7,259 nt of DNA from the NCBI GenBank assembly GCA_945870115.1, contig CAMBRH010000176.1:1-7259 (forward strand), in the 5' to 3' direction. This DNA comes from Chitinophaga pinensis (GTDB taxonomy: Bacteria; Bacteroidota; Bacteroidia; Flavobacteriales_D; Crocinitomicaceae). The stretch's first letter is position 1. Each line of letters opens with the position of its first letter. The notes under the pieces were generated by a model that was not told where the DNA came from, did not search any database, and saw only the letters and a program-made list of their open reading frames with translations. A program made the translations under genes and the position numbers. Shown piece after piece: positions 1-5,610 of the stretch.

Positions 1-695
1 ATTAAGGTCGAAAAGCGAAAAATATTTACCCAAGGACTTCCTAACACATTTGAAGCAAGTTCATCGTTTATACTCATATCCCAAGCTAAATCCATAAAAC
101 CGTGGAGGAAAACGACCATCCACAAACTTTTCCAAGCATAATAAAACCAAGCAAAACCCAAACTTGCGCCAGTTGTAAATAAAAATATCCCAATGGCCGA
201 TGAAATATTTTCTGCTTGATATAAATGTCCTGCTCCGAAAAACAATCCTGTGAAAATTCCTGCGGGCAAAAATCCCCAACCGGCATAATAAAAAAGCAAG
301 CCGAAAAGAAAAGCTCTGAAAACAAATTCTTCACCAAAACCAGCCAAAAACAGTGCTTTGTAAATGATTTCAAAAGAAAAATTAAGCTTAAAATCTACTA
401 AAATTGGCAAACCAATAAACATGGGCAATGTAAAAACAAATCCCCACAAAAGTCCTTTCCAAAAACCTGTTTTGAGTCCTAATTCTGTAAATGAAATCTT
501 TTTGTGTATGACATAATTTACGGTTAATGCAAGAACGATTCCTGTGAAAACAACAATACTTAATGAAATTAATTCATTTAAATTATTCCAATTTGCCTTA
601 CCGAAAAATCCATAAGCATAAATGTATTTTTGGTATTTATAGATGAAAAATGCAAAAATAATTAGTAGGGAGCGGAAGATTTTGTTTTTTGACAT
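1..695 (-). CDS. CPBP-family intramembrane glutamic protease (CAAX protease/Abi-like), 3' end cut by window
   Basis: The frame is open from an ATG at 695 to the window edge: 231 codons with no stop, so the C-terminus is missing. The protein is very hydrophobic, with membrane segments at about residues 8-24, 44-62, 78-100, 112-138, 140-158 and 165-186. The conserved CPBP motifs are all visible: GEEFVFR at 121-127 (catalytic Glu122/Glu123 and Arg127), an FFGAGH block ending at His157, and LHGFMD with His198. Family members cleave within the membrane; the eukaryotic relative Rce1 processes prenylated CAAX proteins, and bacterial members are linked to bacteriocin self-immunity, membrane-protein processing or abortive infection. 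The substrate here cannot be told. The gene lies 106 bp downstream of the restriction endonuclease on the same strand, separated by a palindromic element. No clear TAnnTTTG promoter precedes it, so it may depend on read-through. The family call is secure; the specific role is unknown. Confidence 0.9.
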   Translation of the reverse strand, partial: MSKNKIFRSLLIIFAFFIYKYQKYIYAYGFFGKANWNNLNELISLSIVVFTGIVLALTVNYVIHKKISFTELGLKTGFWKGLLWGFVFTLPMFIGLPILVDFKLNFSFEIIYKALFLAGFGEEFVFRAFLFGLLFYYAGWGFLPAGIFTGLFFGAGHLYQAENISSAIGIFLFTTGASLGFAWFYYAWKSLWMVVFLHGFMDLAWDMSINDELASNVLGSPWVNIFRFSTL

Positions 696-710
696 GGTAG
701 TGGGGTTTTA

Positions 711-788
711 GTTAACGTTTTGGTGCTTGGCGATGGTTTTTGTGTTTTGCGCCTGTGGCAGGAAAAATATTACCCAACGCCTGTTAAC
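711..788. repeat. Palindromic intergenic element bounded by two GTTAAC copies
   Basis: GTTAAC at 711-716 can pair with GTTAAC at 783-788. Inside them GGCGATGG (729-736) pairs with CCAACGCC (774-781), 7 of 8 positions. A small hairpin CCTG-tgg-CAGG (752-762) sits in the middle. The arms are asymmetric: 12 nt separate outer and inner boxes on the left, 1 nt on the right. It fills the gap between the endonuclease stop and the CPBP start. No T-run follows on the minus strand, so it is not a standard terminator. Nested boxes resemble an integron attC site or another dispersed Bacteroidota intergenic repeat, but the boxes do not match the attC core consensus (GTTRRRY) exactly. The structure is seen; any recombination role is a guess. 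Confidence 0.5.
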
Positions 789-801
789 GCCTAGTTCTTT
801 T

Positions 802-1818
802 TTATTTTTCTTTATATGGCCCTAGAAATTTATCTCCGTTGAAATGAACCAAATGATCTGGATTATCTGCAATCCAAACTTCTGTTTCCCATGCAATATC
901 AGTCATGTATTGTCTAAACTTTGGTCTATTTAAAAATGTCGTAACATAAACTATGTCTGCTTTACAATCTTTGGTTAACTTTTCTAGTTGAATAAGTCTT
1001 AGTTCGCTTATTGGACCTGAAGAGTGAACTGCTTCTATTAAATATAGCCAATTCTTCTTTTTAGAATAAGCGATTACGTCAGGTAATTCTTCGTGAGAAA
1101 TTTCAAAGAAATTTAGTTTTTCTAGTTCTTTCTTTTCTAAGTATAAATATTTGTCAGAAGTATCACCAACATAAAGAACCTCAGCACCATGACCATATCT
1201 AGGTAAAAATTCTTCAATAATCGCCTTTTGTAAATCATTATGTTCACCAGCCGAAAAAATAAGTTCACCACCTGAGGGAAGAGTTACAGCTACTTTTGCT
1301 ATTTCTCGATCTCGTTTAAGTTTCTTACTTAATGGTTCAATATTTTTTAATTTATCTGCAATTAATTGCTCCCAATTTTTTGAACCATAGCTTCTGACAA
1401 GTTCAGCGTAAGTTGGATTTATAGTATATCCGCGAGTGGAATCATTTGTTGCTGAATTTGGACTAGATTGTAAAACAACTTCAGCAACGGTGAGTAATTT
1501 AAGGTCTTTTCTTCGTATATCATCATAAGAACCAGAACTTATATTTTCACCAAAATACTTGTTGACATAAACTATTATATCTCTTGTTTTTAGAGCGTAT
1601 CCGCTATTCAGATCTTTTATAGCTTGCAAATCTGAGATTTTCTTAATATCTCCACTTGCTAAAAATGCAATCGCCATTCTTTCCAATCTTCGAGGTGTTC
1701 CCTCTATAGGAATTCCGAATTTATCAAGAATATAAAGTGTTGTATTAATTAAGTCTCGAATAGCTTTTGGTTTTTCGCTAAATGTTTTTGAATTATCTAG
1801 GCTGATATAATGCTTCAT
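802..1818 (-). CDS. Type II restriction endonuclease, BsuBI/PstI family
   Basis: This 338-residue protein should cut double-stranded DNA at a short, probably palindromic site that its partner methyltransferase protects. The C-terminal third carries the BsuBI/PstI nuclease signature: LPDVIAYS (245-252), WLYLIEAVHSSGPIS (257-271), DIVYVTTFLNR (288-298), IAWETEVWIADNPDH (308-322) and HFNGDKFLGPY (325-335). Asp247 and Glu262 are the likely metal-binding residues of a divergent PD-(D/E)XK fold; the usual ExK lysine position holds valine, so catalytic assignment is tentative. The helical N-terminal region (about 15-170) matches the family's N-terminal, probably DNA-recognition, domain. The frame extends upstream to a TTG at 1848, but the ATG at 1818 is preferred: it gives a natural N-terminus (MKHYIS) and a 26-bp overlap with the methyltransferase end, suggesting translational coupling. 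Founding members cut CTGCAG, but specificity here cannot be inferred. No truncation is seen. Confidence 0.92.
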   Translation of the reverse strand: MKHYISLDNSKTFSEKPKAIRDLINTTLYILDKFGIPIEGTPRRLERMAIAFLASGDIKKISDLQAIKDLNSGYALKTRDIIVYVNKYFGENISSGSYDDIRRKDLKLLTVAEVVLQSSPNSATNDSTRGYTINPTYAELVRSYGSKNWEQLIADKLKNIEPLSKKLKRDREIAKVAVTLPSGGELIFSAGEHNDLQKAIIEEFLPRYGHGAEVLYVGDTSDKYLYLEKKELEKLNFFEISHEELPDVIAYSKKKNWLYLIEAVHSSGPISELRLIQLEKLTKDCKADIVYVTTFLNRPKFRQYMTDIAWETEVWIADNPDHLVHFNGDKFLGPYKEK

Positions 1819-2824
1819 TCTCAAATAATTTAAGTTGTTCAGATTCAATTAAGGGATAATCCATGTCCGTACGACCCATAATGATATTTTTTATATTCTT
1901 AGCTAAATGGTATGCAAAATTTGGAGCAACTGCATTACCTATTTGATTATATTGGTTGGTTTCTGTTCCTGTAAATTCAAACCAATCAGGAAAACTTTGA
2001 AGACGTGCTGCTTCTCTAACCGTAATTCTTCTCCTTCTCCCATCTTTTAATTTTACTCGATGCATATCACCAGTAGCTCCAGCAAGATTTCTACAAGTTA
2101 AAGTGCGGGCAGGTTTATTCAAAAACAAATCTCTTGGATTAACGCATTTAGAAGCTTTTTCATAATTAGCAACATATTTGTCCATTGATTCTGTAAAGAA
2201 TTTTGATTTCTCATCAAATTCAAACGCCATTTCTCCTAATGCTTCGCCTGAAGTTACCGTTCTGCGAATTTGGTTGGGCAGTGTTATTTTTGATTTTGAG
2301 CCGATTACGATTACGCGCTCCCTATTCTGTGGAACTTCAAAGTTTACTGCGTTCAAAATTGAATAGTCAAGATTATATCCCAAACCTTCAAGTTCATCAA
2401 TGACTTCTTTCAAATACCATTTGTTTTTATATAACATTCCTCGAACATTTTCAAACATAAATACTTCGGGATTCAACTGTTTCACCGCAGAAAGAAATAT
2501 TGGAAATCCATCCCTTGAGTCTTTTAAACCAAGTTGTTTACCTCCAACGCTAAAAGGTTGACAAGGAGGACCGCCAATAACAATATCAGCTTTTGGATAA
2601 TTTGATTCAGCGGTTAACTTACCTGTAATACATTCTCCTATAAGATTTTTGTTATAAGTATTTGAAGCATTAATATCCATTTCATAACCAATAGTTTTGA
2701 AGCCATTGGCTTCAAAACCTAGAGATAAGCCACCACAACCTGCAAATAAATCAACCACCGTTTTATTCAATTCAGTATCAATCCAAGGTTTAAGTTTGTT
2801 ATTTATCTCATTCCAATATTCCAT
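1793..2824 (-). CDS. DNA (cytosine-5-)-methyltransferase of a Type II restriction-modification system
   Basis: The 343-residue enzyme transfers a methyl group from S-adenosylmethionine to C5 of cytosine in the recognition site, protecting host DNA from the adjacent nuclease. All main motifs are present in standard order: motif I DLFAGCGGLSLGF (25-37); motif IV GGPPCQPFS (84-92) with catalytic Cys88; motif VI ENV (125-127); motif VIII QNRERV (167-171); a short target-recognition region at about 175-262; motif IX REAARLQSFPD (270-280); motif X GNAVAP (296-301). Length is typical for a single-specificity Type II enzyme. Only about 20 residues precede motif I, so there is no autoregulatory helix-turn-helix domain, and no controller (C) gene is visible. 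It is the first gene of the operon and its last 26 bp overlap the endonuclease. A TAnnTTTG octamer ends 4 nt before the ATG. The function call is secure; the target sequence is unknown. Confidence 0.96.
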   Translation of the reverse strand: MEYWNEINNKLKPWIDTELNKTVVDLFAGCGGLSLGFEANGFKTIGYEMDINASNTYNKNLIGECITGKLTAESNYPKADIVIGGPPCQPFSVGGKQLGLKDSRDGFPIFLSAVKQLNPEVFMFENVRGMLYKNKWYLKEVIDELEGLGYNLDYSILNAVNFEVPQNRERVIVIGSKSKITLPNQIRRTVTSGEALGEMAFEFDEKSKFFTESMDKYVANYEKASKCVNPRDLFLNKPARTLTCRNLAGATGDMHRVKLKDGRRRRITVREAARLQSFPDWFEFTGTETNQYNQIGNAVAPNFAYHLAKNIKNIIMGRTDMDYPLIESEQLKLFENEALYQPR

Positions 2825-2828
2825 TCTT

Positions 2829-2836
2829 CAAAGTTA
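2829..2836 (-). promoter_or_regulatory. Promoter -7-like octamer just before the methyltransferase ATG
   Basis: On the minus strand the octamer is TAACTTTG, an exact TAnnTTTG match, and it ends 4 nt before the ATG at 2824. Initiation at the usual distance would fall at or next to the start codon, giving a leaderless mRNA. No good TTG -33 element lies about 19 nt upstream, so this promoter is only a candidate and competes with the one at 2970-2977. Confidence 0.4.
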
Positions 2837-2855
2837 CGATTTTTTTATTGTTTCT

Positions 2856-2918
2856 ATCGAGATGTTTTGTTAGCATTGGCGTTAACATCTAGCTATACGC
2901 AATTGCATCTATTTCGAT
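2856..2918 (-). other. Structured leader region upstream of the methyltransferase with alternative hairpins
   Basis: Three pairings overlap here. AGATGTT (2860-2866) is the perfect inverse of AACATCT (2884-2890). Within it GTTAGC (2869-2874) can pair with GTTAAC (2881-2886), one G-U included, around a 6-nt loop. ATCGAGATG (2856-2864) can also pair with CATC-tatt-TCGAT (2906-2918), nine pairs with a 4-nt bulge. The first and third share 2860-2864 and cannot coexist. No T-run follows on the minus strand, so it is not an intrinsic terminator. It would lie in the 5' leader if transcription starts near 2970, and might affect methyltransferase expression. It may equally be the boundary of an inserted module. 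Confidence 0.4.
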
Positions 2919-2969
2919 TAAATATGTTTTTGTTATCTTTATGTAAATTAATAATTTATCTATTTTAAG

Positions 2970-2977
2970 CAAATATA
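2970..2977 (-). promoter_or_regulatory. Promoter -7-like octamer upstream of the restriction-modification operon
   Basis: The minus strand reads TATATTTG here, an exact TAnnTTTG match. It sits directly after the holB terminator and points toward the methyltransferase, which would give a leader of about 140 nt that includes the hairpins at 2856-2918. The -33 position overlaps the terminator and is a poor TTG match. AT-rich sequence makes chance matches possible. Confidence 0.4.
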
Positions 2978-2979
2978 AG

Positions 2980-3000
2980 AAAAAAATTAGAAAACTAATT
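2980..3000 (-). terminator. Likely intrinsic terminator of holB
   Basis: On the minus strand, 10 nt past the holB stop codon, AATTAG-TTTT-CTAATT forms a 6-bp stem and 4-nt loop followed by a T-run (seven T in all, two within the stem). The stem is almost all A-T pairs and therefore weak, but position and T-tail fit a terminator separating holB from the restriction-modification operon. Confidence 0.55.
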
Positions 3001-3010
3001 CTATTTCTTC

Positions 3011-4129
3011 CTACGCCACATGAATATACCTCATCACTTTAAAACACAAATTTGTAAACAAAATTTTTGCGTTTGCATTTCTGTCAATGTGGTAATAAGC
3101 ATCGTTGAAATGATTCATAAATTCAAAAATATTGTTTCCAGTGATGAATTTTGAGAATTTTTCTAGGAAATCATTTTCTTCTTTGGAGGTTTTTGTCAGT
3201 TGGTTTTCGGTGTAATTTTTCAACATGCTTTGGCGAAACATGTGCAAAGAATATTTTAAAAATGTTTTTTGCTTTTCTTTCCCGATAAAACTAATTTTTT
3301 CAGACCAATCAATCATGTTGATAACGTCTTTTTTGTAGCAAACACGCATTAATTCAATGAAAAATTCACGGTTTACGTTTTTTTCTTCTGAAACATTGAT
3401 TAAATCTGTTGCTTCAATCACATTTCCTTCTGACATCGCAGCAACACTCATTGCTGTTGAAAGATCGATTCCGTTTCTGATGCTCAAAGCTTTCGCCAAA
3501 ACTTCCACTTGAATGGAAGGAATAGTTAAAATTTGTGTTCTGGAAAGTATCGTTTGCAACATTCCTTCTTGAGAATCTGCAAGCAAAATAAAAATCGTGT
3601 TTTTTGGTGGTTCTTCTAAAATTTTCAATAATTTATTGGCACAAGTTGGATTCATTTCTTCCGCCATCCAAATAATCATGACTTTATATCCGCCTTCGTA
3701 AGATTTTAAGCTTAATTTTTTAATGATTGCCAAACTTTCCTCACTACTAATGATCGGTTTTCGACCTTTTTCGTCAATTGTTTCTGTCCAAGTAGTTAAA
3801 TTGAAATAAGGATTTTCCTTGATTTGTGCGCGCCAATCTTTGATAAAATAATCACTAAACTTATCAATTGCTTGCACAACTGGAAACGAAAAATGAACAT
3901 CTGGATGTTGTAAATCATTCATTTTTATACAAGAAGAACACGTATTACAACTATCAGAATCTGATTTGTTTTCGCAAAATAAATATTGTATAAAAGCCAA
4001 AGTTAAAGGCAAACCACCATAACCAGGAGTTCCTAAAAACAAACGTGCATGACTAATTTTGTCATTTTTCACATCTTGAATTAAGTGCGAAATGAGTTCC
4101 TCTTGACCGATAATATCTTTGAATAACAT
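3011..4129 (-). CDS. holB: DNA polymerase III subunit delta'
   Basis: This 372-residue protein is the delta' subunit of the replicative clamp loader, which opens the beta clamp and loads it on primed DNA with delta and tau/gamma. The N-terminus (MLFKDIIGQEELISHL) is the classic start of AAA+ clamp-loader proteins. Four cysteines at 52, 61, 64 and 67 form the zinc module. The Walker A region (GTPGYGGLPLT, 33-43) has lost the GKT lysine, so ATP binding is unlikely; this also holds for delta' of Escherichia coli. A Walker B-like stretch (VMIIWMAEEMN, 150-160) is followed by ANKLLKILEEPP (164-175), typical of delta'. The sensor-1 SRC motif reads SRT (196-198). It lies 54 bp downstream of the acyltransferase on the same strand, possibly co-transcribed, and ends before a terminator-like hairpin. 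It is an essential housekeeping gene, which helps mark the edge of the accessory module beside it. Confidence 0.95.
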   Translation of the reverse strand: MLFKDIIGQEELISHLIQDVKNDKISHARLFLGTPGYGGLPLTLAFIQYLFCENKSDSDSCNTCSSCIKMNDLQHPDVHFSFPVVQAIDKFSDYFIKDWRAQIKENPYFNLTTWTETIDEKGRKPIISSEESLAIIKKLSLKSYEGGYKVMIIWMAEEMNPTCANKLLKILEEPPKNTIFILLADSQEGMLQTILSRTQILTIPSIQVEVLAKALSIRNGIDLSTAMSVAAMSEGNVIEATDLINVSEEKNVNREFFIELMRVCYKKDVINMIDWSEKISFIGKEKQKTFLKYSLHMFRQSMLKNYTENQLTKTSKEENDFLEKFSKFITGNNIFEFMNHFNDAYYHIDRNANAKILFTNLCFKVMRYIHVA

Positions 4130-4135
4130 TTTAAA

Positions 4136-4192
4136 TTAGTGATGAGTTATGAATTATGAACTTCGACAAGCTCAGTTTGAAAGTTATGAGTT
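4136..4192. repeat. Short intergenic repeat with CTTCGACAAGCTCAG core and GTTATGA-type units
   Basis: The stretch holds GAGTTATGAATTATGAA (4144-4160), then CTTCGACAAGCTCAG (4161-4175), then AGTTATGAGTT (4182-4192). The 7-nt-spaced GTTATGA/ATTATGA units and the CTTCGACAAGCTCAG core (inverse CTGAGCTTGTCGAAG) resemble short dispersed repeats common between genes in flavobacterial and other genomes; that comparison is from memory. The right end runs into the acyltransferase gene, so its last residues and TAA stop are read from repeat sequence. No terminator or promoter is recognised in the 54-bp gap. Confidence 0.55.
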
Positions 4193-5527
4193 GCTTCGCA
4201 TTTTAAAATAATCCGCACAAAGATTGTCAATTTTTTCTATCAATTTACTTCTTTTGTCTAAAATTGAACTTAAATCTGCTTTTTGAAGTTTCTTTTTCGT
4301 TAAGTAGGTTTTTAAAGTTCTTTTCCAGCCATAACTTATTCTTCCGAAAATTGGTAAAATCAAATAAATTCCCAGCGAGATTAAACCGTTTTTAATCACA
4401 AAATAATTTAAAAGATACATGATTGGCATATTCCATAATGCAATAACAAGGAAACCAAGCATCATTTTTACGGAACTCCAAAAAACGCGTCTTTTGAACG
4501 ATTTCTCAGCAAAACGTTTCACAAAAATGTAGGGCGGATAAAAATTAATTAAACCAATCAAAACAAAAGGCGATAGGAAAATCAATTTCAATAATTCACT
4601 TGAAGTACTTAGTTTTTTTGTTTGAGAAAGTTCGTTTAAAAACCTTTCTTCCAATTTCATTTTTTTAATCAACCTAAAAAAAGCGTCCAATTCTTTTTTC
4701 AATTCTGTTAATTCGATGTTTTCATCCAAATTTTGTGCGTTCATCCAAAGTGCAAATTCTCTGGAATTTTGCCAACGTTTTTTCAAAGGAATAGAAAAAT
4801 CAGTATCAACTGGATCTAAACCAAATTTTTTCAAACGAGCCACATGTTCATGGAAAAATACCCAATCTTTGTTTTCAACGTGTGTAATTTGATTTTGAAG
4901 TAAAACCTCAATTCTTTTCGTAACTTCATTAATTGCCTTGGAAGAATTTTGCTCGTACATTTCTTTATAATCGTTCAAACAAATACTTTCAGAATTAGAA
5001 ATCAATGTTTGACTACCAAGATAATTAGGGTCAGAATAATTTGTTCCAACGGCTTTCATGTAAATTTTTTTTTCCCAATTTAGTGCTACCAAAGAACCAA
5101 AACCAATTCTTGCTGCACCTTTTTTGAAAGGTTTTAACCTTCTAATAAAAACATCGTCCGTAAAACCTTCCCCAAAAATCATCAAACTTCTTCCGTATTT
5201 TAAGACATTTGTACATTTATTAAAAACCGCATCGTTTTTACTTTTAGTATCTTCCCCGTCTTGTTCACGGTAAATTGGTAGCATGTGTGAAGCCCACAAT
5301 ATAGGTTGCAATAAAGGTTTAAACACATCTGATCGCGTCATGAAAAACACAATTGGTCTTTGTAAAACAGCAATAACCAGCGGGTCCAAAAACGATGCCG
5401 GATGATTGCAAACATAAATTGTTCTGCCAAAAAAATGCTTGTCTGCATTAACGAATTTAATTTTTGAAAAAATTAATCTAAAAGGATATTGTAAAAATAT
5501 TTTTAATAAAAAGTATAATAAACGCAT
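4184..5527 (-). CDS. PlsC-like lysophospholipid/glycerol acyltransferase with C-terminal membrane extension
   Basis: The protein (447 residues from the chosen start) most likely transfers an acyl chain to a glycerophosphate or lysophospholipid acceptor at the cytoplasmic membrane. The HX4D catalytic motif is clear: NHPASFLD at 41-48 with His42 and Asp48. A second block MTRSDVF..P (63-71) and LPIYRE (83-88) follow. The third block reads FGEGFTDD (118-125) rather than the usual FPEGT, keeping the glycine and glutamate. The fourth reads AVGTNYS (159-165). The C-terminal half has charged helices and then membrane segments at about 325-345, 360-385 and 390-405, beyond a minimal PlsC of roughly 240 residues. 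The frame opens further upstream at an ATG at 5560, but that codon lies inside the terminator stem of the preceding gene, so the ATG at 5527 (MRLLYFLLKIF) is preferred. Which acceptor it uses cannot be said. The gene's final codons overlap a short repeat. Confidence 0.88.
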   Translation of the reverse strand: MRLLYFLLKIFLQYPFRLIFSKIKFVNADKHFFGRTIYVCNHPASFLDPLVIAVLQRPIVFFMTRSDVFKPLLQPILWASHMLPIYREQDGEDTKSKNDAVFNKCTNVLKYGRSLMIFGEGFTDDVFIRRLKPFKKGAARIGFGSLVALNWEKKIYMKAVGTNYSDPNYLGSQTLISNSESICLNDYKEMYEQNSSKAINEVTKRIEVLLQNQITHVENKDWVFFHEHVARLKKFGLDPVDTDFSIPLKKRWQNSREFALWMNAQNLDENIELTELKKELDAFFRLIKKMKLEERFLNELSQTKKLSTSSELLKLIFLSPFVLIGLINFYPPYIFVKRFAEKSFKRRVFWSSVKMMLGFLVIALWNMPIMYLLNYFVIKNGLISLGIYLILPIFGRISYGWKRTLKTYLTKKKLQKADLSSILDKRSKLIEKIDNLCADYFKMRSNS

Positions 5528-5546
5528 GAAATAAATTTTGCTTAAT

Positions 5547-5581
5547 AAAAAAAAGACCATTTAAATCAATAAATGGTCTTT
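5547..5581 (-). terminator. Strong intrinsic terminator of the acyl-CoA dehydrogenase gene
   Basis: A perfect 12-bp stem (AAAGACCATTTA at 5552-5563 against TAAATGGTCTTT at 5570-5581) with a 6-nt loop lies 29 bp after the dehydrogenase stop. On the minus strand it is followed at once by eight T (5554-5547). The plus strand has no long T-run after the stem, so it acts mainly on minus-strand transcripts. Confidence 0.9.
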
Positions 5582-5589
5582 CAAAATTA
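5582..5589 (-). promoter_or_regulatory. Possible -7 octamer for the acyltransferase gene
   Basis: The minus strand reads TAATTTTG, an exact TAnnTTTG match identical to the octamer upstream of the dehydrogenase gene. It lies between the dehydrogenase stop and its terminator. If used, the terminator hairpin would be in the acyltransferase leader, which is awkward, and no clear TTG -33 element is present. Low confidence. Confidence 0.25.
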
Positions 5590-5610
5590 AGTATTTTTTT
5601 TAAACTAAGA

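Noticed and set aside
61..373. Two overlapping minus-strand open frames (61-279 and 86-373)
   Set aside because: They lie in other frames of the CPBP gene, which has the recognisable family motifs and spans the whole stretch.
711..788. Firm call of an integron attC site
   Set aside because: The boxes miss the GTTRRRY/RYYYAAC consensus, the spacers are 12 and 1 nt rather than nearly equal, and no integrase is present. Kept only as a hypothesis.
2178..2403. Two plus-strand open frames inside the methyltransferase
   Set aside because: They are antisense to conserved methyltransferase sequence and show no family signature or promoter.
711..2886. GTTAAC as the recognition site of the restriction-modification system
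   Set aside because: It recurs near the module, but about two to three copies are expected by chance in this window and neither protein's specificity can be read from sequence.
3011..4129. Loss of the Walker A lysine in delta' as a sign of a broken gene
   Set aside because: Delta' subunits commonly lack a working ATP site; the frame is full length with the zinc module and LLKILEEPP motif intact.
4141..4192. CRISPR array or tandem repeat gene regulator in the short repeats
   Set aside because: The units are only 7 nt, few and imperfect, with no regular spacers and no cas genes nearby.
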